A DNA stretch of 54,833 bases from an uncultured Elusimicrobia bacterium (lineage in GTDB: Bacteria > Elusimicrobiota > Elusimicrobia > Elusimicrobiales > UBA9959). Shown here one piece after another: positions 14,485 to 24,504 of this stretch. Each line of letters starts with the position of its first letter. Position 1 is the stretch's first letter. The notes beneath the pieces were generated by a model that worked only from the letters and a program-made list of their open reading frames with translations, did no database searches and had not been told where the DNA came from. The stretch lies in contig CAISZM010000003.1 of assembly GCA_903889965.1 (NCBI GenBank), positions 1 through 54,833 of the forward strand, in the 5' to 3' direction. The translations under genes and the position numbers were made by a program.

Positions 14485-16080
14485 ATGGTAAAAGATAGAA
14501 TTTGCGCGCAGCCCTCCCCTTACGAACTGAACCTTTTTGCCGACGCCCTTCTTGAGGCTTGCGCGCGCAAAAAACTCGGCCTCAAAGCGACGCTTGCCGC
14601 CTTCCTGCCGGCTGTCGCGGAAAAACTCGGCGCCGCCGCGGCCGCCGTAGACACCCTTAACGAAGAACTGGGGCGCGAGGTTTTCCGCTGGTCCGACCGT
14701 CCCGCGTTCGACCTCGCCAAAACCCCCAACAAGGTATGCACAGCCGCCTCGCGCGGGCTCAACTGGATGTCGCAGCCCCTGGACCTGGACGGACGCAGGG
14801 TAGGAACCATCGCTTTCGGCTACCGCGGGCTGGCTCCCGACGACAACCGCGGCCGCGCCCTCCTGAACGCGGTTTGCGAGCAGCTGGACGGAACGCTCTG
14901 GGGGATACAAAGCGCGGCGGTAAAACAGAAACTGATGGAGCGCGTCACCGGCTGCCTCACCCGCAGCGTGCTGCGCGACGCCATCGACGAGGCCGTAAAG
15001 GCCCTGCACAGGGAGATCCCTTTCCGCAGCCTGGCCCTCATCTACCACAATGAGGACGCGGCGGAGGGCGAGCGCATACAACACAGGATCTACCGCGGCA
15101 GCCGGTGCGCCCACGACACGGAACTTAAGCCGCACGCTACGCTCAACCGCGCCATCAGCCGCCTCGGCATAAGCATGCTGGACCCGGGCCGGCACAGCGT
15201 ACGCGGCATACTAGGACTCCGCAACGGCATTTCTTTCACGCTCAGCGGGCAGGCTGCCGGCGCGGCCCAGCTGGGCAAGCTGGTGACGGAAGTGAAGGGC
15301 GGACTTTCCCCCTTCGGGCGCGACCTGATGCGCATCTTCGCCAACTCCATCAGCCAGCGCCTTATAGACTATAACCGCGAACGCCGGCACATGGCAAAAT
15401 TCTTTTCCGCGGAAACGGTTTCCCGGCTGCTGCGCGACCCCGACTACATGCGCAGACACCTGGCCCCGAAGGTCCGCCCGGTAGCCATACTTTACACGGA
15501 CATAAACTCCTTCACCAAGCTCTGCGAGCAGGGCCTGCGCAGCCCCGGGAAAATAGGGGACTTCGTGGACCACTGGAGCGAAGGCGTGGTGCGCATAGTG
15601 TGGGCTCACGGCGGAGTTTTCGACAAGATGGTAGGCGACTGCGTGATCTCTCATTTCGGCCCGCCCTTCTTCGACCGCTCACAGGCGGAATGCGCCAGGG
15701 AAGCCGCGCTGGCCGCGCTGGAAATACAGGCCTTCACCGTGAACATGGGGCGTATGCCCCGCTACCGCGGCCTCGCAGCCAGGGTAAAAATAAAGGGTTT
15801 GGGGATCGCGGCCGGCATAAACCTTTGCCCGGCAGCGGTGGGCCTGTTCGGTCCCAATCACGATTTCACGGCTTTCTCGAGCGGCATGAACCAGGCCGCC
15901 AGGCTGCAGTCCAGGGCCGGCTTCAGGGAAATACTGGTAATGGCTTCCGCCAGGGCCGCCATGCTGAAATACGGCAAGGCCGCCGGGCTCGCCTTTGAGG
16001 GCCCGTTCGAAACCGAGGCCAAGAACGTAGCCAGGCCTCTTCGCTATTTCAGGCTCAGCCGGGCCAAGAACCGCCCCTGA
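14485..16080 (+). CDS. Class III adenylate/guanylate cyclase with N-terminal sensor region
   Basis: 531 residues. The C-terminal ~180 residues form a class III cyclase domain: [16 protein letters not shown] gives the first metal Asp, [20 protein letters not shown] the second metal Asp and a substrate-specifying Lys, and [13 protein letters not shown] and [14 protein letters not shown] the Asn/Arg transition-state residues. The N-terminal ~300 residues hold one or two GAF-like regions without transmembrane helices, so it is probably a soluble sensor cyclase making cAMP. The Lys in FDKMVGD favours ATP. It is followed 25 bases later by glgB, suggesting a link with glycogen metabolism; that link is inference only. 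Confidence 0.85.
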   Translation: MVKDRICAQPSPYELNLFADALLEACARKKLGLKATLAAFLPAVAEKLGAAAAAVDTLNEELGREVFRWSDRPAFDLAKTPNKVCTAASRGLNWMSQPLDLDGRRVGTIAFGYRGLAPDDNRGRALLNAVCEQLDGTLWGIQSAAVKQKLMERVTGCLTRSVLRDAIDEAVKALHREIPFRSLALIYHNEDAAEGERIQHRIYRGSRCAHDTELKPHATLNRAISRLGISMLDPGRHSVRGILGLRNGISFTLSGQAAGAAQLGKLVTEVKGGLSPFGRDLMRIFANSISQRLIDYNRERRHMAKFFSAETVSRLLRDPDYMRRHLAPKVRPVAILYTDINSFTKLCEQGLRSPGKIGDFVDHWSEGVVRIVWAHGGVFDKMVGDCVISHFGPPFFDRSQAECAREAALAALEIQAFTVNMGRMPRYRGLAARVKIKGLGIAAGINLCPAAVGLFGPNHDFTAFSSGMNQAARLQSRAGFREILVMASARAAMLKYGKAAGLAFEGPFETEAKNVARPLRYFRLSRAKNRP

Positions 16081-16105
16081 GGGCCGGCAAGGACACGGAC
16101 AAAAA

Positions 16106-18016
16106 ATGCGCCAGGACAAAACAGACCAGCTTCTCACCGACCAGGACGTGTACCTTTTCAACGAGGGCAGCCACGTGCGCCTGTACGAGAAATTCGGCGC
16201 CCACCTTATGCGGTCCGGCGGGCTGGACGGCGCCTGTTTCGCCGTCTGGGCGCCGAACGCGCGGTCGGTAGGCGTGATGGGCGACTTCAACGGCTGGAGC
16301 AAGGTCAAGAACCCCCTCCGGCAGCGGGCCGGCTCCGGCATCTGGGAGGGTTTTATTCCCGGGGTGAAGCGGGGAGACAGCTACAAGTACAGCGTGGCAT
16401 CGCGCTATAACGATTTTTATACCGAGAAGGCCGATCCCTTCGCCTTCGCCTCCGAAGTGCCGCCCAAAACGGCCTCGGCGGTTTGGGACCAGGCCTATGC
16501 CTGGGGGGACGGAGACTGGATGCGGTCGCGCGGGGCTAAGAGCGGCCTAAAGAGCCCCGTCTCCATCTACGAAGTCCACCTTGGCTCCTGGATGCGCGTA
16601 CCGGAGGAAGGGAACCGTTTCCTCACTTACCGGGAAATGGCGCCGAAGCTGACCGCCTACGCGAAAGAAATGGGCTTCACCCACGTGGAGCTGATGCCGA
16701 TAACCGAACACCCCTTCTACGGCTCCTGGGGCTACCAGACCACCGGTTACTTTTCACCCACCAGCCGCTACGGTCATCCCGAGGACCTGATGTACCTGAT
16801 AGACCTGCTTCACCGGGAGGGGATAGGGATCATACTGGACTGGGTGCCGGCGCACTTCCCGACCGACATGCACGGCCTTGAATATTTCGACGGCACGCAC
16901 CTCTACGAGCACGCGGACCCGCGGCAGGGCTTTCACCCCGACTGGAAAAGCTCCATTTTCAACTTCGGCCGCAACGAGGTAAGGAGCTTCCTCCTGAGCA
17001 GCGCCATGTTCTGGCTGGATAAATACCACGCGGACGGCCTGCGCGTGGACGCGGTGGCCTCCATGCTGTACCTGGACTACTCGCGCAAGCCCGGCGAATG
17101 GGTGCCGAACCGCCACGGCTCGAACGAGAACCTGGAAGCCATAGCTTTCCTGAAACAGTTCAATAACGTGATCTACGAGAACTATCCCGACGTGCAGACC
17201 TTCGCGGAAGAATCCACCGCCTGGCCGATGGTCTCCCGCCCCACCTATCTGGGCGGCCTCGGCTTCGGGCTGAAGTGGGATATGGGCTGGATGCACGACA
17301 CGCTGCGTTATTTCTCCAAAGACCCGGTCTTCAGGAAGTACCACCACGACAGCCTGACCTTCCGCATGCTCTACGCCTTCGGCGAGAATTTCGTGCTCCC
17401 CCTCTCCCATGACGAGGTGGCTCACGGCAAGGGCTCACTGCTCGAGAAGATGCCGGGGGACGACTGGCAGAAATTCGCCAACCTCCGCCTGCTCTACGGC
17501 GCCATGTTCGCCCAGCCGGGGCAGAAACTCCTGTTCATGGGAGGGGAATTCGCCCAGCGGAGGGAATGGCGCCACGAGGCCAGCCTCGACTGGCACCTCA
17601 CGGAACTCGCTCCGCACCGGGGCATGCAGCAGTGGGTGAAGGACCTGAACCTCCTGTACCGGGCGGAGCCCGCGCTTCACGAGCTCAACTGCAGCCCCGC
17701 CGGCTTCGAGTGGGTGGACGCCAACGATTCCCAGCAGAGCGTCACGGCTTTCCTCCGAAGGGACGCGGAGGGCCGGCCGGTGCTCGCCATATGCAATTTC
17801 ACCCCGCTGCCGCGCTTCGGCTACAGGCTGGGTGTTCCGGAGGGCGGATACTGGAAGGAAATTTTAAACAGCGACGCCGCGCTCTATAACGGCAGCGGCC
17901 TCGGCAATTTAGGCGGCGTGGAAGCCGAGACTGTGCCCGCCCACGGCCGCGCGCAGTCCATCACCGTGACCCTGCCGCCCCTTTCTATACTGTTTTTTAA
18001 GCCGGGACGCGGCTGA
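16106..18016 (+). CDS. glgB: 1,4-alpha-glucan branching enzyme GlgB
   Basis: 636 residues. CBM48 N-terminal domain ([21 protein letters not shown]) and GH13 barrel: substrate-pocket strings [18 protein letters not shown] and [10 protein letters not shown], nucleophile Asp in [15 protein letters not shown], acid/base Glu in [10 protein letters not shown], and the third carboxylate in [15 protein letters not shown]-terminal beta domain ~530-636. It forms alpha-1,6 branches in glycogen. No other glycogen gene is in the window; it is embedded in a lipid A run, downstream of the cyclase. Confidence 0.95.
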   Translation: MRQDKTDQLLTDQDVYLFNEGSHVRLYEKFGAHLMRSGGLDGACFAVWAPNARSVGVMGDFNGWSKVKNPLRQRAGSGIWEGFIPGVKRGDSYKYSVASRYNDFYTEKADPFAFASEVPPKTASAVWDQAYAWGDGDWMRSRGAKSGLKSPVSIYEVHLGSWMRVPEEGNRFLTYREMAPKLTAYAKEMGFTHVELMPITEHPFYGSWGYQTTGYFSPTSRYGHPEDLMYLIDLLHREGIGIILDWVPAHFPTDMHGLEYFDGTHLYEHADPRQGFHPDWKSSIFNFGRNEVRSFLLSSAMFWLDKYHADGLRVDAVASMLYLDYSRKPGEWVPNRHGSNENLEAIAFLKQFNNVIYENYPDVQTFAEESTAWPMVSRPTYLGGLGFGLKWDMGWMHDTLRYFSKDPVFRKYHHDSLTFRMLYAFGENFVLPLSHDEVAHGKGSLLEKMPGDDWQKFANLRLLYGAMFAQPGQKLLFMGGEFAQRREWRHEASLDWHLTELAPHRGMQQWVKDLNLLYRAEPALHELNCSPAGFEWVDANDSQQSVTAFLRRDAEGRPVLAICNFTPLPRFGYRLGVPEGGYWKEILNSDAALYNGSGLGNLGGVEAETVPAHGRAQSITVTLPPLSILFFKPGRG

Positions 18017-18133
18017 TACACCCCGCTCCCGGCCCGCATCCTCCATTATCCCCCATATTTTGTAGAATAATGACAATCGCGATCCGCGCGGCGGAGCCCC
18101 GTGTTCGGGGTATTTTCGATCCCTGAGGATAAT

Positions 18134-19204
18134 ATGGCCCAAAAAGATAAAAAACTGCGTTTCGGTGTGGTAGGCGCCGGCAAGCTGGGCGGTTTTCATT
18201 CGCGCACCCTTTCAATGATGCCGGAAGTGGAACTTGTCGGCATTTCCGACCCCAACCTGCTCAACGCGCAGGTGCTGGCCTGGCGGCACAACTGCGTGGC
18301 CTACAAGACCGTGGAAGAGCTGCTGAACCAGGTGGACGCCCTGGTGGTGGCTGCCCCGACCGAGTACCACGCCGAGATAGGGATAAAGGCCCTTTCGGCT
18401 GGGGTGCACGTCCTGATGGAGAAGCCTATAACCAATTCCGAAGAAGGCGCCCGCAAGCTGCTCGAACTCGCCGAAAAGAACAAGGTAGTACTGCAGGTGG
18501 GCCACTCGGAACGCTTCAATTCCGCGGTGGTGGAAACGATGAAGCACGTCAAGAACCCGCGCTACGTGACCATCGAGCGCCTCGGCCCCTACGATCCCCG
18601 GGTGGCGGCGACCGGCGTTACGCTGGACCTGATGATACACGACCTGGACATCATACTGACGATGATAGACTCGGACATAGAGAAGTTCGAGGCGATAGGG
18701 GCCAGCATGCTTTCAGCCCACGAAGACATCTCCAACGTGCGCATAAAGTTCAAGAACGGCTGCGTTGCCGATATCACCGCCAGCCGCGCCAGCATGGAAG
18801 CTTCCCGCCGCATGCGCATCTACCAGCAGGACGCCTACATCTCGGTGGACTATGTCAGCGCGCGCCTGAAGATCTACACAAAAAAAACCCCGGTGGTGAA
18901 CTCGCTGAAAGACATAGAGGTCACCTACCCCAAGCTGGAGCCCAAGCAGCCGATAAAAGAAGAGCTTTACCACTTCATCGACTGCATAAAAACCTCCAAG
19001 ACTCCCACGCCCAGCGGCGAGAAGGGCCTGAAGGCCCTGCGGCTGGCCCTGGACATTACCGACCAGATGCGGCGCTTCGAGGTTTCCGGCTCAAAAACAG
19101 AAGAGTCGCCGGAATCGCTGAGAGGCGCCCTTTCGGACATCGGCAAGGCTACAAGGGTACTGGTGGAGGAAGGTCTCAAGAACGCCGGGATAGACAAACA
19201 TTAA
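18134..19204 (+). CDS. Gfo/Idh/MocA family NAD(P)-dependent oxidoreductase
   Basis: 356 residues. N-terminal Rossmann fold FGVVGAGKLGGFHSRTL, then VDALVVAAPTEYHAEIG and the family motif HVLMEKPITNSEEGA (catalytic Lys in EKP), VLQVGHSERFN, and the C-terminal alpha/beta domain with LMIHDLDIILTMI supplying the HD residues. Start at 18134 is chosen because GAGGATAAT precedes it. It lies just before lpxB, a position where similar oxidoreductases are found in other diderm lipid A clusters. GnnA, which makes UDP-GlcNAc3N for amide-linked lipid A, belongs to this family, but the partner GnnB aminotransferase is not seen, so the substrate is undecided. Confidence 0.85.
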   Translation: MAQKDKKLRFGVVGAGKLGGFHSRTLSMMPEVELVGISDPNLLNAQVLAWRHNCVAYKTVEELLNQVDALVVAAPTEYHAEIGIKALSAGVHVLMEKPITNSEEGARKLLELAEKNKVVLQVGHSERFNSAVVETMKHVKNPRYVTIERLGPYDPRVAATGVTLDLMIHDLDIILTMIDSDIEKFEAIGASMLSAHEDISNVRIKFKNGCVADITASRASMEASRRMRIYQQDAYISVDYVSARLKIYTKKTPVVNSLKDIEVTYPKLEPKQPIKEELYHFIDCIKTSKTPTPSGEKGLKALRLALDITDQMRRFEVSGSKTEESPESLRGALSDIGKATRVLVEEGLKNAGIDKH

Positions 19205-19298
19205 AAAGAGGACACACCGGGTCAAGCCGCGGCAAGACCGTACAGATCCCCGGTTCCAGCGATCAAAAGACCGTCTCCAGCGCTCCGAAGAAGCTCTT

Positions 19299-20447
19299 AT
19301 GGCCAAAACCGCTCCTACGAATAAAAATATACTCATAGTGGCAGGGGACCCTTCCGGCGACCTGCACGCCGCCAGCCTTATAAAAATGCTGCGCGCCAGG
19401 GACCCGGAGATATCCGTCACCTGCATAGGCGGAGTGCGTATGCAGGAAGTGTCCACGCACTTCATATACAACCTGGTTTCGGTGGGAGCGGTGGGTTTTT
19501 CCGAACCTTTCAAACATTTTTTCCTCTGGCTTAAGCTCATAAGGCTCGTGCGCCGCTATATGGAGGAAAAACGTCCGTCCTGCGTGATAGCCGTGGATTT
19601 CTACGGCTTTAACCACCAGGTGCTGGGCCTGGCCGCGCACAGGAAAATACCGGCTTTCTACTATATCAGCCCCCAGGTCTGGGCCTCCCGCCCCGGGCGC
19701 GCCGCCGAGATCGCCAGGCTCACCCGCGAGATCTTCGTGATATTCCCCTTCGAGGAAGCCCTTTACAAGAAGGTTCGCGGCAACGCCACCTTCGTAGGCC
19801 ACCCGCTCCTGGACCTCATGCCGGCGCCGGCGCAGAAGGATATCCCCCCCGCGAATGGCGAGTGGAAGATAGGCATACTGCCGGGTTCGCGCAAGGCCGA
19901 GATCTCCCGCCACCTGCCGCTTTTTGTCAACGCTTTTTACCGCATAAAGGAACAGCACCCCGGGGCCAAGGCCTACCTGTTCGCCGTGCCGGAATTCCCG
20001 GACGACCGCATAGTGCCGGAGCTCGAGAAGATCCAGAAGTACTGGTCCAAGGACATAGAGATAGTGCGGGAAAAAGACTACAAGGTGCGCTCCCAGATGG
20101 ATTTCGCCTTCACGTGCTCGGGCACGGCGACGCTGGAGAACGCGCTGCTCGGCGTACCGATGGCCGTGGCCTACAAGATGCCGAGGTTCACCTACGCGAT
20201 AGCAAAACTCGTGGTCAAGACGCCCTACATCTCGCTGGTTAACATCCTGCTGAAGAAGCCGGCCGTAAAAGAGCTGATACAGGAGAACGCCACGGTGGAC
20301 AACCTGGCCCAGGAAGCTTTCGCCTTCCTCAACAACCCCCCGCGCATATACGCCGCGCGCAAGGAACTGACCGGGCTTCGCGACATGCTAGGCAGGCACG
20401 GGGCCGCCGAGCGCGCCGCCGGCCGCATAGTCTCCTACCTGAGCTGA
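19299..20447 (+). CDS. lpxB: Lipid-A-disaccharide synthase LpxB
   Basis: 382 residues, GT19 family. It condenses lipid X with UDP-diacylglucosamine to the lipid A disaccharide. Motifs: ILIVAGDPSGDLHAASLI, VAVDFYGFNHQV-like VIAVDFYGFNH, YYISPQVWASRPGR, FVGHPLLDLMP, GILPGSRKAEISRHLPL, and CSGTATLENALLGVPMAVAYK in the UDP-binding half. It begins with a short leader before ILIVAGD; the msbA ATG follows its stop by three bases. Substrates come from LpxD (upstream) and LpxI. Confidence 0.95.
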   Translation: MAKTAPTNKNILIVAGDPSGDLHAASLIKMLRARDPEISVTCIGGVRMQEVSTHFIYNLVSVGAVGFSEPFKHFFLWLKLIRLVRRYMEEKRPSCVIAVDFYGFNHQVLGLAAHRKIPAFYYISPQVWASRPGRAAEIARLTREIFVIFPFEEALYKKVRGNATFVGHPLLDLMPAPAQKDIPPANGEWKIGILPGSRKAEISRHLPLFVNAFYRIKEQHPGAKAYLFAVPEFPDDRIVPELEKIQKYWSKDIEIVREKDYKVRSQMDFAFTCSGTATLENALLGVPMAVAYKMPRFTYAIAKLVVKTPYISLVNILLKKPAVKELIQENATVDNLAQEAFAFLNNPPRIYAARKELTGLRDMLGRHGAAERAAGRIVSYLS

Positions 20448-20450
20448 ACC

Positions 20451-22211
20451 ATGGAACCTACAATATCCGCCGCCGCCCAGAAAAGCCGCCTCAAGGTGCT
20501 AGGCAAGGCGCTGCTCGTCTACGTGGCTCCGTACAAGTCCCGCCTGCTGCAGGCGGCCGCCTCCATGGTAGTGCTCGCGGTGATACGCGGCGGCGTTGTC
20601 TACATACTTGGCCCCGTCATACAGGGCGTATTCGTGGACAAGAACGCCGGCATACTGCGGCTCGTAGTGCTGGGCCTGCCGATACTGTTCGCGTTCAGGA
20701 TGGCCGCCGAGTACACGAACGCCTACCTGATGAGCTGGATAGGCCAGAAAGCGGTGCAGAGGATGCGCGACGACCTTTTTACGCACATACACCGGCTCTC
20801 CATAGAATTTTACTGGCGCAAGCGTTCTTCAGACGTCATGAGCCGCGTGATAAACGACCTGAACAACGTGCAGAGCACCGTTCAGTTCATACCGCTCTAC
20901 GGCATACGGGACGTGCTGACCGTCATTTCCTGCATAGGGGTGCTGTTCTACATCAACTGGAGGTTCGCCCTGCTCTCGCTTATCATCCTCCCGGTCACCG
21001 CCATCATACTGGGGATCTTCGGAAAGAAAATGCGCAAGGCCAGCGCGGAGAGCAACGTCATAGTGGGTGAGATATCGCATAAATTCCAGGAGAGCCTCCA
21101 GGGGATCACCGTGGTGAAGGCGTTCAACTACGAGGACCAGGCCATAGCCAAGTTCCGCGTCTCGAACGACGCCTATTTCTCTAAAATGATGCGCTACATG
21201 CGCGCCACCGCCCTGAGCGGACCCATCATGGAGCTGCTCGGCAGCATGATACTTATAGCCATCATTTACATGGGCGGCAAGGCGATCTTCAACGGCACGA
21301 TGACCACCGCGCATTTTTTCTCCTTCGTCGGCGGCTTCTTCACGGCCTATATGCCGCTTAAGAACATCGCAAACCTCAATTCCAAACTTCAGCAGGGCAT
21401 GGCTTCCTGGGAGCGCATCTACCAGATACTCGAGGAAAAGCCCACCGTAATAGTTAAGGCCGCCACGAAGAACATTGAAAAGCTGGACGGCAAGCTGGAA
21501 TTCAAGAACATCAACTACAGGTACCCGTCCCGCGACACACAGGTCCTGAAAGACCTGTCCTTCACGATAAACCCCGGGGAGGTGGCCGCGTTCGTGGGCC
21601 CTTCCGGCTCCGGAAAAACCACAATCGTACACCTGCTGCTGCGCTTCTTCGACCCGGTGAGCGGGCGCATTGAGGCCGACGGCCACGACCTCCTGGACCT
21701 GGACACGACCGCGCTGCGCAATCACATGGGGCTCGTGACACAGGACACGATACTCTTTGACGACACCGTCTACGGGAACATAACCATAGGCCGCCCCGGC
21801 GCCTCCATGGCCGAAGTAGAGGAAGCCGCCCGGGCCGCCGACGCGCACGCCTTCATAACCGCCATGCCTCAGGGCTATGACACCATCCTCGGCGAGCGCG
21901 GCATAAAGCTCTCCGGCGGCCAGCGCCAGCGGCTCGCCATAGCCAGGGCCATCATAAAGAAACCGAAGATCCTCCTGCTCGACGAGGCTACCTCGAACCT
22001 GGACACGGCGAGCGAACAGGCCGTGCAGGGCGCGATAGAACGCATACTGGGCGGGCGGACCGTGGTGATGGTAGCGCACCGGCTCTCAACGGTAAGGAAC
22101 GCGGATAAGATCTTCGTCCTGAAGAAGGGCGAGCTTGCCGAAACCGGCACGCACGAAGAGCTGCTGCGGCTGGGCGGGATATACAAGGGGCTTTACGAAG
22201 CGCAGGCATAG
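20451..22211 (+). CDS. msbA: MsbA-type lipid A/lipid flippase ABC transporter
   Basis: 586 residues: one half-transporter with six membrane helices (~25-320) and one ATPase domain (~345-586). Walker A GPSGSGKTTIVHLLL, Q-loop GLVTQDTILFDDTV, signature KLSGGQRQRLAIARAI, Walker B KILLLDEATSNLDT, and the H-loop VMVAHRLSTV. As a homodimer MsbA flips core-lipid A across the inner membrane; the position right after lpxB supports that substrate. Family-level alternatives are other type IV multidrug/lipid exporters, but context argues against them. Confidence 0.9.
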   Translation: MEPTISAAAQKSRLKVLGKALLVYVAPYKSRLLQAAASMVVLAVIRGGVVYILGPVIQGVFVDKNAGILRLVVLGLPILFAFRMAAEYTNAYLMSWIGQKAVQRMRDDLFTHIHRLSIEFYWRKRSSDVMSRVINDLNNVQSTVQFIPLYGIRDVLTVISCIGVLFYINWRFALLSLIILPVTAIILGIFGKKMRKASAESNVIVGEISHKFQESLQGITVVKAFNYEDQAIAKFRVSNDAYFSKMMRYMRATALSGPIMELLGSMILIAIIYMGGKAIFNGTMTTAHFFSFVGGFFTAYMPLKNIANLNSKLQQGMASWERIYQILEEKPTVIVKAATKNIEKLDGKLEFKNINYRYPSRDTQVLKDLSFTINPGEVAAFVGPSGSGKTTIVHLLLRFFDPVSGRIEADGHDLLDLDTTALRNHMGLVTQDTILFDDTVYGNITIGRPGASMAEVEEAARAADAHAFITAMPQGYDTILGERGIKLSGGQRQRLAIARAIIKKPKILLLDEATSNLDTASEQAVQGAIERILGGRTVVMVAHRLSTVRNADKIFVLKKGELAETGTHEELLRLGGIYKGLYEAQA

Positions 22212-22258
22212 CCCGGCCGCGGCACGGCGCACGCCGGGCAAACTACGCCGTCATTAAT

Positions 22259-22978
22259 ATGGTCATTCTTTTCAGCGTCCTCGCGGTCATATTCACTCTT
22301 TCCGGAGCCGGAGCCGTACTGAAATTCGGCGGCTTCAGCAAGACCTTCCTGGCGAGGGCCCTGGCCTACTCCGCCGGCGTCCTGACTGCCGCCGCCCTGA
22401 TGGACATACTGCCATCGGGCTTCCGCCTTAATTCCCCGGCCCTTTCTTACGGGGCGCTCACCTCCTTGTTCGCCATTTTCACGCTTGAGACCTTCACCGC
22501 GGCCAGCTCCTCGAGCGAGTACATGGAGGAGTGCGAAGTGCACCACCTGGGCGCCGCCGCCCTGGCCGCCATGGGCCTGCATTCGCTCCTGGACGGGTTC
22601 AACATCGCCGTCGGCTTCGCTCCAGGCACCGTGGCCGGGCTCAACGTGGCGCTCGGAGTCATACTTCATAAATTCGCCGACGGCATAACCCTGGTTTCCC
22701 TGCTGCAGCATTCCGGCCGCAGCCGCCGCTCGACCCTCGGCTTCACTTTCGCGCTCGCGGCCGCCACCCCGGTAGGGGCGCTCATAGCCGCCCCCATCAT
22801 AAAGAACATCCCCCCGGCGGCCGAAGCCTTCGCCCTCGGCCTCAGCGGCGGCTCCTTCCTTTACATAGCGATGGCGGACATACTGCCCCGCCTGCACAAG
22901 ACCTACGACCGCCTCATCCCCCTCATATTCCCGCTTGGCTTCGCCACGGTGCTGCTGATACACGCGCTCGGAGGATAA
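22259..22978 (+). CDS. ZIP family metal transporter
   Basis: 239 residues with about eight membrane helices. Helix IV contains GLHSLLDGFNIAVGF and helix V LGVILHKFADGITLVSLL; these carry the paired His and Asp metal-site residues of the ZIP (ZupT/GufA) family. A short polar loop with MEECEVHH (~88-95) just before helix IV may bind metal. Likely imports zinc or another divalent metal into the cytoplasm; the specificity is unknown. The RSH gene begins two bases after its stop, so the two are probably cotranscribed. Confidence 0.88.
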   Translation: MVILFSVLAVIFTLSGAGAVLKFGGFSKTFLARALAYSAGVLTAAALMDILPSGFRLNSPALSYGALTSLFAIFTLETFTAASSSSEYMEECEVHHLGAAALAAMGLHSLLDGFNIAVGFAPGTVAGLNVALGVILHKFADGITLVSLLQHSGRSRRSTLGFTFALAAATPVGALIAAPIIKNIPPAAEAFALGLSGGSFLYIAMADILPRLHKTYDRLIPLIFPLGFATVLLIHALGG

Positions 22979-22980
22979 AG

Positions 22981-24423
22981 ATGGACCTGGAAGAACTCCT
23001 TAAAAAATTCCGCGAATACTCCAAGCAGGACACCACGGTCCTGGAATACGCGTGGAATTACTCCAGCGAGGCCCACCGCGCGCAGAAACGCGCCTCCGGG
23101 GAAAAGTACTTCATGCACTGCGCGGCCGTTACCGAAATACTGCTGGATTACAAGATGGACCTGGAAACAGTGGCGGCGGGGCTGCTTCACGACGTGCTTG
23201 AGGACACCGCTATCCCGCACGAAACCTTCCGGAAGGAATTCGGCGAGGAAATATACACGCTTGTGGCCGGAGTCACCAAGATAGAGACGCTTAAGTTCTC
23301 ATCGAGGGACGAGGCTCAGGCGGAGAACTGGCGCAAGATGATACTCGCCACGGCCAAGGACATACGGGTCATAGTTATCAAGCTGGCAGACCGCCTGCAC
23401 AACATGCGCACCCTCAATTTCCTTACGCGCGAAAAGCAGCTGGAGATAAGCCACGAGACGATATCGCTGTACGCGCCGCTCGCGCAGCGCCTGGGCATTT
23501 TCCAGCTTAAGTCCGAGCTGGAGGACCTCTCGTTCAAATACCTGCACCCGGACGAATATCAGAGCCTGCTCGCCAAAGCCCAGCTGCGCTACGCCAAGCG
23601 GGAAAAGCTGCTGGAGGATTTTAAGACCGAGCTTGAGAAGCACCTGGCGGGCGCCCAGATCCCGCACCGCGTCCTCTCCCGCGCCAAGAACCTCTACTCC
23701 ATTTACCGCAAGATGCAGCGCCAGCAAAAGCCCTTCGAGGAGATACAGGACTCGCTGGGAGTCCGCATCATCACCGACACGGTCATAAACTGTTACGCCC
23801 TGCTCGGCACCGTCCACTCGGTTTTCAAGCCGGTAGCCGGCTCTTTCACCGACTATATAGCCGTACCCAAGATGAACCTCTACCAGAGCCTGCATACAAG
23901 CGTAATGGCGGCCTCGGGCGAAATAATCGAGATCCAGGTGCGCACGGAGGAGATGCACCGCACCTCGGAATACGGTATCGCGGCCCACTGGCGCTACAAG
24001 CTCGGGGAGAAGGGCGCCGACCGGCACCTTGACGAGAAGCTGAACTGGCTGAGGCAGTGGATAGAGTGGCTGCAGGACATCTCCAGCCCGCGCGAGTTCA
24101 TAGAGAGCTTTAAGACCGACCTGGAACTGGACCAGATATTCATCTTTACCCCGAAGGGCGAGGTGAAGCCCCTGCCGGTGGACGCCACGCCGCTGGATTT
24201 CGCTTACGCCATACATTCGGACGTGGGGGACACCTGTATAGGCGCAAAGGTCAATAATAAAATGGTCCGCCTAGACCAGCCGCTGAAGAGCGGGGACATC
24301 TGCGAAATAATCACCCGGAAGAATTCGTCTCCGAAGAAGGACTGGCTGGTCCTCGTAAAGACCGCCGGCGCGCGCAGCCATATACGCAAGCATTTGCGCG
24401 AGCACGGCCAGCCGGAAGAGTAA
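22981..24423 (+). CDS. Short RelA/SpoT homologue (HD-synthetase-TGS, no ACT region)
   Basis: 480 residues, against 700-750 for standard RSH enzymes. HD hydrolase domain (~40-190): EKYFMHCAAV, GLLHDVLEDTAI and KLADRLHNMRTL. Synthetase domain (~215-365): SRAKNLYSIYRKM with an RxK type signature, DSLGVRIITD, YIAVPKMNLYQSLHTSV and EIQVRTEEMHRTSEYGIAAHWRYK. TGS domain (~380-445): DQIFIFTPKGEVKPLPVDATPLDFAY. The chain ends ~20 residues after TGS, lacking the helical, zinc-finger and ACT/RRM regions that sense the ribosome. Both catalytic centres look intact, so it probably makes and degrades (p)ppGpp, with altered regulation. Overlap-tight with the ZIP gene. Confidence 0.9.
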   Translation: MDLEELLKKFREYSKQDTTVLEYAWNYSSEAHRAQKRASGEKYFMHCAAVTEILLDYKMDLETVAAGLLHDVLEDTAIPHETFRKEFGEEIYTLVAGVTKIETLKFSSRDEAQAENWRKMILATAKDIRVIVIKLADRLHNMRTLNFLTREKQLEISHETISLYAPLAQRLGIFQLKSELEDLSFKYLHPDEYQSLLAKAQLRYAKREKLLEDFKTELEKHLAGAQIPHRVLSRAKNLYSIYRKMQRQQKPFEEIQDSLGVRIITDTVINCYALLGTVHSVFKPVAGSFTDYIAVPKMNLYQSLHTSVMAASGEIIEIQVRTEEMHRTSEYGIAAHWRYKLGEKGADRHLDEKLNWLRQWIEWLQDISSPREFIESFKTDLELDQIFIFTPKGEVKPLPVDATPLDFAYAIHSDVGDTCIGAKVNNKMVRLDQPLKSGDICEIITRKNSSPKKDWLVLVKTAGARSHIRKHLREHGQPEE

Positions 24424-24434
24424 GGGGAGATTCC

Positions 24435-24476
24435 AGATTCAAGATTGAAGATTCAAGATTAAAGATTTAAGGTTCA
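24435..24476 (+). repeat. Heptanucleotide tandem repeat (six units)
   Basis: Six consecutive 7-base units: AGATTCA, AGATTGA, AGATTCA, AGATTAA, AGATTTA and AGGTTCA. It is AT-rich in an otherwise GC-rich region and sits between the RSH stop and the release-factor-like start. This is a simple-sequence repeat that could vary in copy number; being upstream of a start codon, it could affect spacing or expression of the next gene. Confidence 0.75.
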
Positions 24477-24504
24477 GGAGCGCAGAGGGGATTTGGGATC
24501 CAAG

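Noticed and set aside
18134-19204. GnnA (UDP-GlcNAc 3-dehydrogenase) as a firm name
   Set aside because: No GnnB-type aminotransferase is adjacent, and the family is too broad for a specific name from sequence alone.
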